A stretch of DNA of 7,437 bases, taken from the NCBI GenBank assembly GCA_947564305.1, contig CANOBT010000227.1, positions 1 to 7,437 of the forward strand. The letters are read 5' to 3'. Shown in pieces: positions 1 through 6,273 of this stretch. The notes beneath the pieces are model-generated. The model had not been told where the DNA came from and did not search any database. It was given only the letters and a program-made list of their open reading frames with translations. Within the stretch, counting starts at the first letter, position 1, and every line of letters starts with the position of its first letter. Origin of the DNA: an uncultured Lachnospiraceae bacterium (GTDB taxonomy: Bacteria; Bacillota_A; Clostridia; Lachnospirales; Lachnospiraceae). The position numbers were made by a program, and so were the translations under genes.

Positions 1-22
1 CTAACAATATAAAGAACATTAA

Positions 23-187
23 CTTAATAGAAAGATGGTGTCGGCTGATGACGTGTTTTATCCTGATCAAAATACGGAGGGCAGTACACGTAAAAAAATT
101 GAACGGCTTTTAATCCGTTGCAATGAACAGCAGCTTCTGGTTGTTCTTGCTACTGTTACGGCTTTGTTGGATGTAAATGGAACTTAA
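23..187 (+). pseudogene. C-terminal remnant of an XRE-type helix-turn-helix regulator
   Basis: The open frame after the TAA at 20-22 reads LNRKM, then VSADDVFYPDQN, KKIERLLIRCNEQQLL and VVLATVTALLD, ending in TAA at 185-187. The (G)VSADD(I/V)FYP element followed by a Leu-rich helical tail is how many clostridial XRE-family regulators end, just after the DNA-binding helices. The helix-turn-helix itself is absent here. An in-frame stop sits about where its last helix should finish, so the gene was cut or frameshifted. A stand-alone 50-residue protein from the ATG at 35 is possible, but I see no convincing ribosome binding site for it. It converges on the capsule operon, with only 7 bp between the two stop codons. 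Confidence 0.5.
92..119 (-). terminator. Weak candidate terminator of the minus-strand operon
   Basis: On the minus strand, AACGG (115-119) and CCGTT (102-106) can pair around an 8-nt loop. Three bases later come seven Ts (98-92). It starts about 76 nt past the formyltransferase stop, the right place and orientation. The 5-bp stem is short and lies inside the regulator remnant, so this is tentative. Confidence 0.3.
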
Positions 188-194
188 ATATATT

Positions 195-988
195 TTATGC
201 AATAAACGGCTTTACCAATAAACCTAAATCCCGCTTTTCAAGTTTGGTTTTGACCTGCATTGGTAAAAGTAAATTTTCAAGATATTCCTTAGCTACATCA
301 TCCGTAAAATCAGCATTTCGCGTATATCTATATTCTTTGCTCTTATCCTGTGGAATTTCCTTATAACTAAATATCTCTCCGCTTCCGATCCTTCTGACTA
401 ACGATTCATGGGCAACCTTCACTGCTTTCATTCCAAGGACAAACGGATCTGTCTCTTCTGCCTTGGGCAAAGCATGATAAAGCATGTTACCCGAGTCTAA
501 ACCTTTTCCAAGTAAATGTATTGTAGCTCCAACCAGGTCAAGATGTCCATCATAAGCCGCCCAAAAGTTACAGGAACTTCCTCTATAATATGGACTAATT
601 CCCATATGGATATTAATAGCTTTATGTTCAATAAGATACTCGATAAGCCATCCCTTAATAAAACTTGCTCCAAAAACCACAAACATATCTGACTCAAGCG
701 CAGGCTGTAAAACATCCTTTGAAAGCCTATTTAAATCCCCGCTTTTTAATGCAAGATGATCTACATTGCCTTCCAAAAAACTATAGAACCAAAAACCTCT
801 TTTTCCGCCTCCCTGCCCCGCTGAAAATATGTATTCATCACATCCGAGTTATCAAAAAAGTCTTTTACCTCGCCTGGAAATACTGTAACACACTCTTGGA
901 CTGCATAAACCCGATCACTAATAGCCGCTAATGAATTTATTAAACTTATATGTCTGGGCTGATTGCTTGTAAATACGGTAATTTTCAT
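195..988 (-). pseudogene. Formyltransferase family protein, one frameshift
   Basis: Two fragments of one gene. The first (from the ATG at 988, GGAG 8 nt upstream) reads MKITVFTSNQPRHISLINSL and on to EKEVFGSIVF, then meets TAG at 761-763. The second continues in another frame from LEGNVDHLALKSGDLN to a TAA at 195. One extra T in the six-T run at 775-780 fuses them into about 263 residues, a normal length. The second part carries the formyltransferase core: NIHMGISPYYRGSSCNFW with Asn (612-614) and His (606-608), then GATIHLLGKGLDSG with Asp (495-497). This is the Asn/His/Asp triad of methionyl-tRNA and sugar formyltransferases that use N10-formyltetrahydrofolate. The capsule setting and the upstream aminotransferase favour N-formylation of an amino sugar, not of tRNA. 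Everything else is intact, so this could be recent inactivation, reversible slippage, or a base-call error. The ATG sits 3 nt after the deacetylase TAA. Confidence 0.82.
775..780 (-). repeat. T6 homopolymer at the formyltransferase frameshift
   Basis: Six Ts (minus strand) lie between GSIVF and LEGNVDH. The zero frame reads FWKAM then stop. One additional T, or a -1 slip, gives the full-length formyltransferase. Confidence 0.75.
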
Positions 989-1183
989 TTTTTATTCTCC
1001 ATTTTCTTTAATATATTTGCAATCCATTAAGCAGTTATACTTTTTCTCACCTAACACAGCATCCCTCATATATCTAAAACGTTTATCATTAGATGTATAA
1101 AACGGAAATTCTTTAAGATATTCTTCTGAATTATAACCTTTTAACATAACTGTATCTTGCCCATACATTTTTTCTGCCGTTTT

Positions 1184-1189
1184 AAAAAA
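1184..1189 (-). repeat. T6 homopolymer at a frameshift in the deacetylase remnant
   Basis: Six Ts (minus strand) occur where frame changes from DFYSAF to KTAEKMYGQ. A seventh T restores one frame. With the following A, the run forms the heptamer T TTT TTA in the phase of a classical -1 slippery site. Confidence 0.72.
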
Positions 1190-1427
1190 GCTGAATAAAA
1201 ATCTTCAATATCAGAAAACTTAGAGAAGCGAAAATGTCGATAAATTTCCAATTTCTCCATTACTCCATCAAGAGGAGACGTATATATAAACCAAAATGCA
1301 GTCAAACCTTTATCCTTCATTACCGGATAAGCCACTTCATACTGACAGAAGAGTCCATCATCAAATGTTAAACACACATCTTTAGTGGAAAGTTTTTTTT
1401 GTATCGATTTGCTTAAAAATTCTTCTG

Positions 1428-1437
1428 TGATATGATA
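1428..1437 (-). repeat. 5-bp tandem duplication causing a frameshift
   Basis: TATCA occurs twice head to tail on the minus strand (TGATA twice on plus). Deleting one unit joins YYKKEHNI to TEEFLSKS in a single frame and removes the local stop codons, so the duplication is the simplest cause of this frameshift. Confidence 0.7.
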
Positions 1438-1499
1438 TTATGTTCCTTTTTGTAATAGTCAATCAATTCTTCAAATTGCACAGCAGAAATTGATCCCTG

Positions 1500-1505
1500 C
1501 CCCCC
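1500..1505 (-). repeat. G6 homopolymer at a frameshift in the deacetylase remnant
   Basis: A run of six G (minus strand) separates HDGKKHAGG in one frame from QGSISAVQFEE in another. Seven Gs would join them. Confidence 0.75.
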
Positions 1506-1556
1506 GCATGTTTTTTCCCATCATGAAAGTGATGAAACATTATTCCATGTGCTTTT

Positions 1557-2723
1557 TCACTCATAATTATTTAATTCCTTTCCGTTTTGCTCCAATGCCT
1601 CACAGAACTTCTTTGCCACATACACTATCTCCAATTCTTCCAGATATGGGTGAATTGGGAGACACAGTACTCGTTCACATAACCTCTCCGTTACAGGACA
1701 TTCAGCCACTGCACTCCTCGTTCCTGAAAAAGCCGCCTGTTTATGCATTGGTTTTGTATAATAAACCATAGAAGGAATATTTGCTGCTTTCATATAAGAT
1801 TGCACCGCTGTTCGTTCTATTCCTTCAGGCAATTGTACCGTATATTGTGCCCAGGATGAGTAGAATCCTTCTGCTACTGACGGAAGTGATAAATCATTAA
1901 TATTGTTAAGCAGTCTTGTATAAACAGCCGCTACTTCGTTTACTTTCTCTAACTCATAATGCTGGAACGCCTGAAATTTTGTCAATAATATTGCCGCCTG
2001 TATCGTATCCAACCGGCTGTTCATCCCTAATCGCACATTATTGTATTTATCATCCAATTTTTTACCATGTACAGCAATAGAGCGGCAAAGAGATGCAATA
2101 TTATCATCATCTGTAAATATTGCTCCGCCATCTCCATAACATCCTAATGGTTTTGCCGGAAAAAATGATGTTGTAGCAATATCTCCAAAAGAGCAGGCTC
2201 TTTTGCCATAGATAGAACCACCAAACCCCTGGGCTCCATCTTCCAGAAGCATCAGATCATATTTTTGACAAAGCGGACAGATTGCATTGTAATCTGCCGG
2301 CAGTCCAAATAAGTCTACCGCAACTACCGCCCTGGGCTTAAGCCTGCCTTCAGAAAGTACCTTTTTGATTGCCTTCTCCAGACTTGAAACGTCCATGTTA
2401 TAGGTATCTTCCCTTACATCTATAAAAATTGGAGTAGCTCCTGCTGTTGCAGGACATTCCCCACTGGAGAAAAATGTAAAATCCGGTACGAATACTGCAT
2501 CACCAGAACCTATGCCATAAGCAAGGAGAGCAATAGAGATTGCATCTGTTCCATTTCCACAGGTTATACAGTGTTTCCTGCCTACATAGGCTGCAAGCTG
2601 CGCCTCCAGTTCTTTGACCTGCGGACCAGATATAAAATGAGCGGAAGCTATTACCTCCGCAATCTGATCATCAATATTCTGTTTTAAATTTTGATATTGT
2701 CTTTTTAAGTCCCTGAATTCCAT
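1557..2723 (-). CDS. DegT/DnrJ/EryC1/StrS family sugar aminotransferase, WbpE-like
   Basis: This is a complete 388-residue PLP-dependent aminotransferase. Seen: opening MEFRDLKRQY, CGNGTDA (55-61) for the PLP phosphate, LLEDGAQGFG (159-168) with D162 for the PLP nitrogen, and FFPAKPLGCYGDGGA (187-201) with K191 as the Schiff-base lysine. RLGMNSRLDTIQAAIL (231-246) and LPIHPY (355-360) follow. The FFP.KPLGCYGDGGA and NSRLDTIQAA wording is closest to WbpE/WlbE, which aminates UDP-3-keto-GlcNAcA. PseC and PglE read differently here, so a 3-amino product is my favoured inference, but the substrate is not settled. No 6-dehydrogenase or 3-dehydrogenase partner is in the window. A TGGAG ribosome binding site lies about 9 nt before the ATG. 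The TGA stop lies within the first codons of the deacetylase remnant (8-nt overlap). The gene fits with the downstream formyltransferase as supplier of the amino group. Confidence 0.88.
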   Translation of the reverse strand: MEFRDLKRQYQNLKQNIDDQIAEVIASAHFISGPQVKELEAQLAAYVGRKHCITCGNGTDAISIALLAYGIGSGDAVFVPDFTFFSSGECPATAGATPIFIDVREDTYNMDVSSLEKAIKKVLSEGRLKPRAVVAVDLFGLPADYNAICPLCQKYDLMLLEDGAQGFGGSIYGKRACSFGDIATTSFFPAKPLGCYGDGGAIFTDDDNIASLCRSIAVHGKKLDDKYNNVRLGMNSRLDTIQAAILLTKFQAFQHYELEKVNEVAAVYTRLLNNINDLSLPSVAEGFYSSWAQYTVQLPEGIERTAVQSYMKAANIPSMVYYTKPMHKQAAFSGTRSAVAECPVTERLCERVLCLPIHPYLEELEIVYVAKKFCEALEQNGKELNNYE

Positions 2724-2750
2724 TTACCAAAACTCCATCTATCCTCTTAT

Positions 2751-3947
2751 CTACGCTTCCTTCTTCCAAACAAAACGATTTACAATGTCCTTATATGATT
2801 GAATAATTTTAACCACCTTCATGGATACATTCGTATCCGTATAATCCGGAACGGGTATTCCATAATCACCATTTTTTATCATTTCTATTGCCAATTCTAC
2901 GGATTGCAGCAGTCCTTCTGTACTAATCCCCGAAAGAATGAAACAGCCTTTATCCAACGCCTCCGGTCTCTCTGTTGACGTCCTTATACATACCGCAGGA
3001 AATGCCCTGCCAATAGATGTAAAATAACTGCTCTCCTCTGGTAATGTCCCACTGTCTGATACCACACAAAATGCATTTATCTGCAGGCAATTATACTCAT
3101 GAAATCCCAACGGTTCATGGGCGATTACACTGCCGTTCAATTTAAAACCAGACATTTCCAAACGCTTTCTTGACCTGGGATGGCAGGAATAAATCACTGG
3201 CATATCATATTTTTCTGCCATGGCATTCACTGCTGTAAACAGAGAAATAAAATTTTTTTCTGTGTCAATATTCTCTTCCCGATGCGCTGATAGTAAAATA
3301 TATTTTCCTTTCTCTATCGGAATTCCCATCTCCCTGCTCAGTCTCTCATGAATATCCGAACTCAGAATCTGCTGCAGGTTATTTCCCAACACTTCCGCCA
3401 TTGGTGAACCTGTCACATAGGTTCTTTCTTTTGGCACACCGCATTCTGCAAGATAGTGGCGTGCATGTTCCGAATACGCCAGATTGATATCTGAAATTAT
3501 ATCTACAATCCTGCGATTTGTCTCTTCCGGCAGACATTCATCTTTGCAACGATTCCCTGCTTCCATATGAAAAATCGGAATATGCAGTCTTTTTGCTCCA
3601 ATAGCTGACAGGCAGGAATTTGTATCTCCCAGAATTAACACTGCTTCCGGTCTTATCTCTACCATCAATTTGTAAGATTTATCAATAATATTCCCCATTG
3701 TAGCACCAAGATCATCTCCCACGGCATCCAAATACATCTCCGGGGCATCCAGCCCTAAGTCTCTGAAAAATATACCACTCAGATTATAATCATAGTTCTG
3801 ACCTGTATGGACAAGAATTGTATCAAAATAAATTCGACACTTTGTGATAACTGCTGATAATCGGATAATCTCCGGTCTTGTACCAACAATAATTAACAGC
3901 TTTATTTTTCCATTATTTTTCCACCGCAGATGGTTCATGCCGCTCAT
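2751..3947 (-). CDS. capG: UDP-N-acetylglucosamine 2-epimerase family, UDP-FucNAc forming (CapG/FnlC/WbjD type)
   Basis: This is a GT-B-fold, non-hydrolysing 2-epimerase of 398 residues from the ATG. Counted from the TTG one codon earlier, it shows GTRPEIIRLS (23-32), HTGQNYDY (48-55), LILGDTNS (105-112), HMEAGNR (128-134), PEETNRRIVD (141-150), SAHREEN (221-227) and SDSGTLPEE (298-306). The HMEAGNR and SDSGTLPEE wording is typical of the FucNAc/CapG branch; WecB-type enzymes usually read HVEAGLR and TDSGG. Family knowledge: it inverts C2 of UDP-2-acetamido-2,6-dideoxy-L-talose to give UDP-N-acetyl-L-fucosamine, the donor for capsule glycosyltransferases. About 15 residues precede the usual start of the fold, and no later Met has a better ribosome binding site. 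It ends in TAG, 27 nt before the aminotransferase ATG. Confidence 0.92.
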   Translation of the reverse strand: MSGMNHLRWKNNGKIKLLIIVGTRPEIIRLSAVITKCRIYFDTILVHTGQNYDYNLSGIFFRDLGLDAPEMYLDAVGDDLGATMGNIIDKSYKLMVEIRPEAVLILGDTNSCLSAIGAKRLHIPIFHMEAGNRCKDECLPEETNRRIVDIISDINLAYSEHARHYLAECGVPKERTYVTGSPMAEVLGNNLQQILSSDIHERLSREMGIPIEKGKYILLSAHREENIDTEKNFISLFTAVNAMAEKYDMPVIYSCHPRSRKRLEMSGFKLNGSVIAHEPLGFHEYNCLQINAFCVVSDSGTLPEESSYFTSIGRAFPAVCIRTSTERPEALDKGCFILSGISTEGLLQSVELAIEMIKNGDYGIPVPDYTDTNVSMKVVKIIQSYKDIVNRFVWKKEA

Positions 3948-5233
3948 CAAATATTCCCCTTTTCCGGATTGATAATCTTATTAATTTTTTCCAGGAAAAC
4001 CGGCTCATGAAATGTGTCTGGATATTCCGGATTAAAAGACTCATTTGCCCACATTACGGTCACCAAATTTTCCGTTTTACTTAAATTTGTTATGCTATGA
4101 GTATATCCGGGGAGTATCTGAACTGCCTTCATCTGCTCCCCTGTTACCTCAAACTCAATTATAGGATATTCCTTTATTGTTTCCGGGTCAACGCCAATAC
4201 GCCTTTGCCGAATTAATCCATGCCCTGAGACAACAATGAAAATTTCCCATTTACTGTTATGCCAATGTTCTCCCCGTGTCACCCCAGGCTTAGCAACATT
4301 TATCGATATCTGCCCACAATTCAAAGTTCTGATCAATTCTGTAAAATTTCCGCGGCTATCCACACTGGAGCGGAAATTATATGCTATCTGATCATGTGGC
4401 AAATAAGTCAGATATGTGCTGTACAATTTTTTTACAAAAGAATTTTCCGGAATTTCCGGAATACAAAGTGTCATCGGCATTTGTTTAAAGGAATACAAAA
4501 GCTCCACAATCTTCCCCAATGTTATATGATATGTCAGCGGTACATAGCAATATTGACCTTTCGAATCTTCTATGGCTTCCATTCCATTATAGATGTCATT
4601 TCTCGGATAATTGCAGTGGTGCTCATTTCCTTCCAGAGCATCTAACATCTCATTAATAAGATCGTCGATATATAATAACTCCAGCTCCGTGTTCGGATTA
4701 TCTACAGAATACTCCAAATCTTTTGCCACCGCATCACAAAATGTGGCTACTACCGAATTATAATTGGGTTTGCACCATTTTCCAAAAAGGTTAGGGAATC
4801 GATATACTAATACCTTTGCACCTGTCTCTTTCGCATACTGAAAAAATAATTCTTCTCCTGCCAGTTTGCTTTTTCCATATTCAGAATTTGCAAAACGTCC
4901 AGCCAGAGACGCCTGGATTGAACTGGCAAGCATTATCGGACAATCATTTCCCTGAGCCTTTAAACTATCCAGCAGTACTGACGCAAACCCAAAGTTTCCA
5001 TCCATAAATTCTTCACTATCTTTTGGTCTGTTGACTCCCGCAAGATTAAATACAAAATCACATCTTTTACAGGCAAAATCTAATTCCTCCTGCGTGCTGT
5101 CCGTATCATATCCATAAATCTCTGTTATCGTCAGATCCGGCCTCGTTCCATTCTTCCCATCCCGCAGTTCCTTTAAATTCCACACAAGGTTCCGCCCCAC
5201 AAAACCGTTACTTCCTGTCACAAGTATTCTCAC
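3947..5233 (-). CDS. capF: Bifunctional epimerase/reductase with cupin domain (CapF/FnlB/WbjC type)
   Basis: This 428-residue two-domain enzyme performs the second step to UDP-L-FucNAc. The N-terminal SDR domain has TGSNGFVG (6-13), FNLAGVNRP (62-70), Y119-x3-K123 and YRFPNLFG (144-151). The C-terminal cupin begins near 288 with GNFTEL, then has GEHWHNSKWEIF (321-332) and GYTHS (376-380). H323, H325, E330 and H379 are likely metal ligands. Family knowledge: the cupin handles C3 epimerisation and the SDR domain reduces C4 with NADPH, giving UDP-2-acetamido-2,6-dideoxy-L-talose. It is longer than the roughly 370-residue S. aureus enzyme, and part of the excess appears to lie at about 203-232, before VPLTYHITLG. 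The start is GTG, overlapping the capE stop as GTGA, with AAGGCGG about 7 nt upstream. Its stop overlaps the capG start. Confidence 0.93.
   Translation of the reverse strand: MRILVTGSNGFVGRNLVWNLKELRDGKNGTRPDLTITEIYGYDTDSTQEELDFACKRCDFVFNLAGVNRPKDSEEFMDGNFGFASVLLDSLKAQGNDCPIMLASSIQASLAGRFANSEYGKSKLAGEELFFQYAKETGAKVLVYRFPNLFGKWCKPNYNSVVATFCDAVAKDLEYSVDNPNTELELLYIDDLINEMLDALEGNEHHCNYPRNDIYNGMEAIEDSKGQYCYVPLTYHITLGKIVELLYSFKQMPMTLCIPEIPENSFVKKLYSTYLTYLPHDQIAYNFRSSVDSRGNFTELIRTLNCGQISINVAKPGVTRGEHWHNSKWEIFIVVSGHGLIRQRRIGVDPETIKEYPIIEFEVTGEQMKAVQILPGYTHSITNLSKTENLVTVMWANESFNPEYPDTFHEPVFLEKINKIINPEKGNI
3956..3961 (-). promoter_or_regulatory. Ribosome binding site deciding the capG start
   Basis: AAGGGG on the minus strand lies 8 nt from the ATG at 3947 and 5 nt from a TTG at 3950. 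The ATG has the better codon and spacing, so I start capG there. The TTG would add one residue. Translation is coupled to capF, whose TGA shares a base with the ATG. Confidence 0.6.
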
Positions 5234-6273
5234 CTTTTCACCGCCTTTAAATATTCCTGTACATAATTCGTAGTCATAACCTTTCGCACCGTCCCCTCCA
5301 CATCAAGCAGGTTTGTGTTATGGCTTGTATATGCCTCTTCTGCCTCTGTCAGATTCTGCCCTTCTACAAAATACTTATCATAATTAAGATCCCTGTTGTC
5401 CGCAGACACACGATAATATTGCCCCATATCCTCAGAGCGAAGCCTCTCTTCTTTTGTCATCAGCGTTTCATACAGTTTCTCTCCATGACGGGTCCCGATA
5501 ATTCTGGTTCCCGTATTTCCAAAAAGACTTTGTACCGCTTCCGCCAATACACCAATGGTACTCGCATCCGCCTTCTGAACAAAAAGATCTCCTGGGGCAG
5601 CATGCTCAAATGCAAATTTAACAAGATCAACAGCTTCATCTAAATTCATAAGAAATCTTGTCATCTCCGGATTGGTAACTGTAATCGGCTCTCCACGTCT
5701 TATCTGATCAATAAACAGCGGAATCACCGATCCTCTGGAACACATTACATTTCCGTATCTTGTGCAACATATAACAGTCTTTCCTCTTTCTGCTGCTACT
5801 CTGGCATTTGCTCTTACTACATGTTCCATCATCGCTTTCGAAGTTCCCATTGCATTGATTGGGTAGGCCGCCTTATCTGTACTGAGACACACAACACGCT
5901 TAACTCCGGCTTCTATAGCCGCATGAAGGACATTATTTGTTCCTTCCACATTTGTATAGACCGCCTCCATTGGAAAAAACTCACAGGAAGGCACCTGTTT
6001 CAGGGCAGCCGCATGAAAGATAAAATCCACCCCTGGCATGGCATCATGCACAGATTGTGGATTCCTTACGTTTCCAATATAAAATTTTACTTTCTTTGCT
6101 ACATCCGGATGCTGTGCCTGCAACTCATGCCGCATGTCATCCTGCTTTTTTTCATCTCTCGAAAAGATGCGAATCTCTCTAATATCCGAATATAAAAAAT
6201 GCTTCAGGACTGTATGCCCGAAGCTGCCGGTTCCCCCAGTAATAAGCAATGTTGCACTATTAAATAATGACAT
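5230..6273 (-). CDS. capE: UDP-GlcNAc 4,6-dehydratase/5-epimerase (CapE/FnlA/WbjB type)
   Basis: This 347-residue extended short-chain dehydrogenase has an N-terminal NAD(P)-binding GGTGSFG (13-19), FHAAALKQVP (86-95), STDKAAYP (131-138) and a late RHGEKLYETL (262-271). The usual Tyr-x3-Lys is replaced by M142-x3-K146 (MGTSK). That replacement marks the CapE/WbjB/FnlA group rather than PseB/FlaA1. Family knowledge: the enzyme converts UDP-GlcNAc in the cytoplasm, by 4,6-dehydration and C5 inversion, to UDP-2-acetamido-2,6-dideoxy-beta-L-arabino-4-hexulose, the first step to UDP-L-FucNAc. Length is normal and no lesion is seen. The start follows the previous stop directly (TAAATG) behind a good ribosome binding site, and the stop overlaps the next start as GTGA. 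The order with the CapF- and CapG-like genes confirms the pathway. Confidence 0.93.
   Translation of the reverse strand: MSLFNSATLLITGGTGSFGHTVLKHFLYSDIREIRIFSRDEKKQDDMRHELQAQHPDVAKKVKFYIGNVRNPQSVHDAMPGVDFIFHAAALKQVPSCEFFPMEAVYTNVEGTNNVLHAAIEAGVKRVVCLSTDKAAYPINAMGTSKAMMEHVVRANARVAAERGKTVICCTRYGNVMCSRGSVIPLFIDQIRRGEPITVTNPEMTRFLMNLDEAVDLVKFAFEHAAPGDLFVQKADASTIGVLAEAVQSLFGNTGTRIIGTRHGEKLYETLMTKEERLRSEDMGQYYRVSADNRDLNYDKYFVEGQNLTEAEEAYTSHNTNLLDVEGTVRKVMTTNYVQEYLKAVKR

Larger units (their letters stand above)
992..1564 (-). pseudogene. Polysaccharide deacetylase (NodB/CE4-like), multiply broken
   Basis: The start ATG (1564) overlaps the aminotransferase stop by 8 nt. Piece one reads from MSEKAHG through GIMFHHFHDGKKHAGG to a six-G run (1500-1505). 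One more G would join it to QGSISAVQFEELIDYY. A 5-bp tandem duplication (1428-1437) then shifts frame; removing one copy gives EHNITEEFLSKS. Next come VCLTFDDGL (TFDDG codons 1368-1354), the NodB Asp motif, and YPVMKDKGLTAFWFIY. A six-T run (1184-1189) shifts frame again; one more T gives AFFKTAEKMYGQ and EYLKEFPFYTSNDKRFRYMRD. The frame ends YNCLMD then CKYIKENGE and TAA. That end looks like a true C-terminus spliced on after loss of most of the NodB domain, because the His-x3-His metal motif never appears. Repaired, about 190 residues remain, so no active enzyme is expected. Its former role, deacetylating an amino sugar or glycan, is inference. Confidence 0.8.

Noticed and set aside
103..213. 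Three copies of ACGGCTTT at 103-110, 158-165 and 206-213.
   Set aside because: They fall in different frames and across two converging genes, the spacing is irregular (55 and 48 bp), and no dyad or known site is formed. Probably chance.
1184..1190. Programmed -1 ribosomal frameshifting at T TTT TTA in the deacetylase, which would give the correct downstream frame.
   Set aside because: The heptamer is in the right phase, but the same gene has two other frameshifts and lacks most of its catalytic domain, so a programmed event would serve no intact product.
1490..1771. Plus-strand open frame of 93 codons across the aminotransferase-deacetylase junction.
   Set aside because: It is antisense to well-supported coding sequence, and its translation is low-complexity with no family features.
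2724..2750. Possible internal promoter or terminator between capG and the aminotransferase.
   Set aside because: The 27-nt gap holds only a ribosome binding site. It has no hairpin or T-tract and no room for a -35/-10 pair.
4441..4464. Near-perfect repeat of TTCCGGAA units inside capF.
   Set aside because: It encodes the peptide IPEIPEN, so codon repetition within an intact domain explains it.
4259..4645. Plus-strand open frame of 128 codons opposite capF, and similar ones at 5320-5643 and 5821-6195 opposite capE.
   Set aside because: They lie antisense inside clearly conserved enzymes and show no recognisable protein motifs. I treat them as shadows of the real frames.
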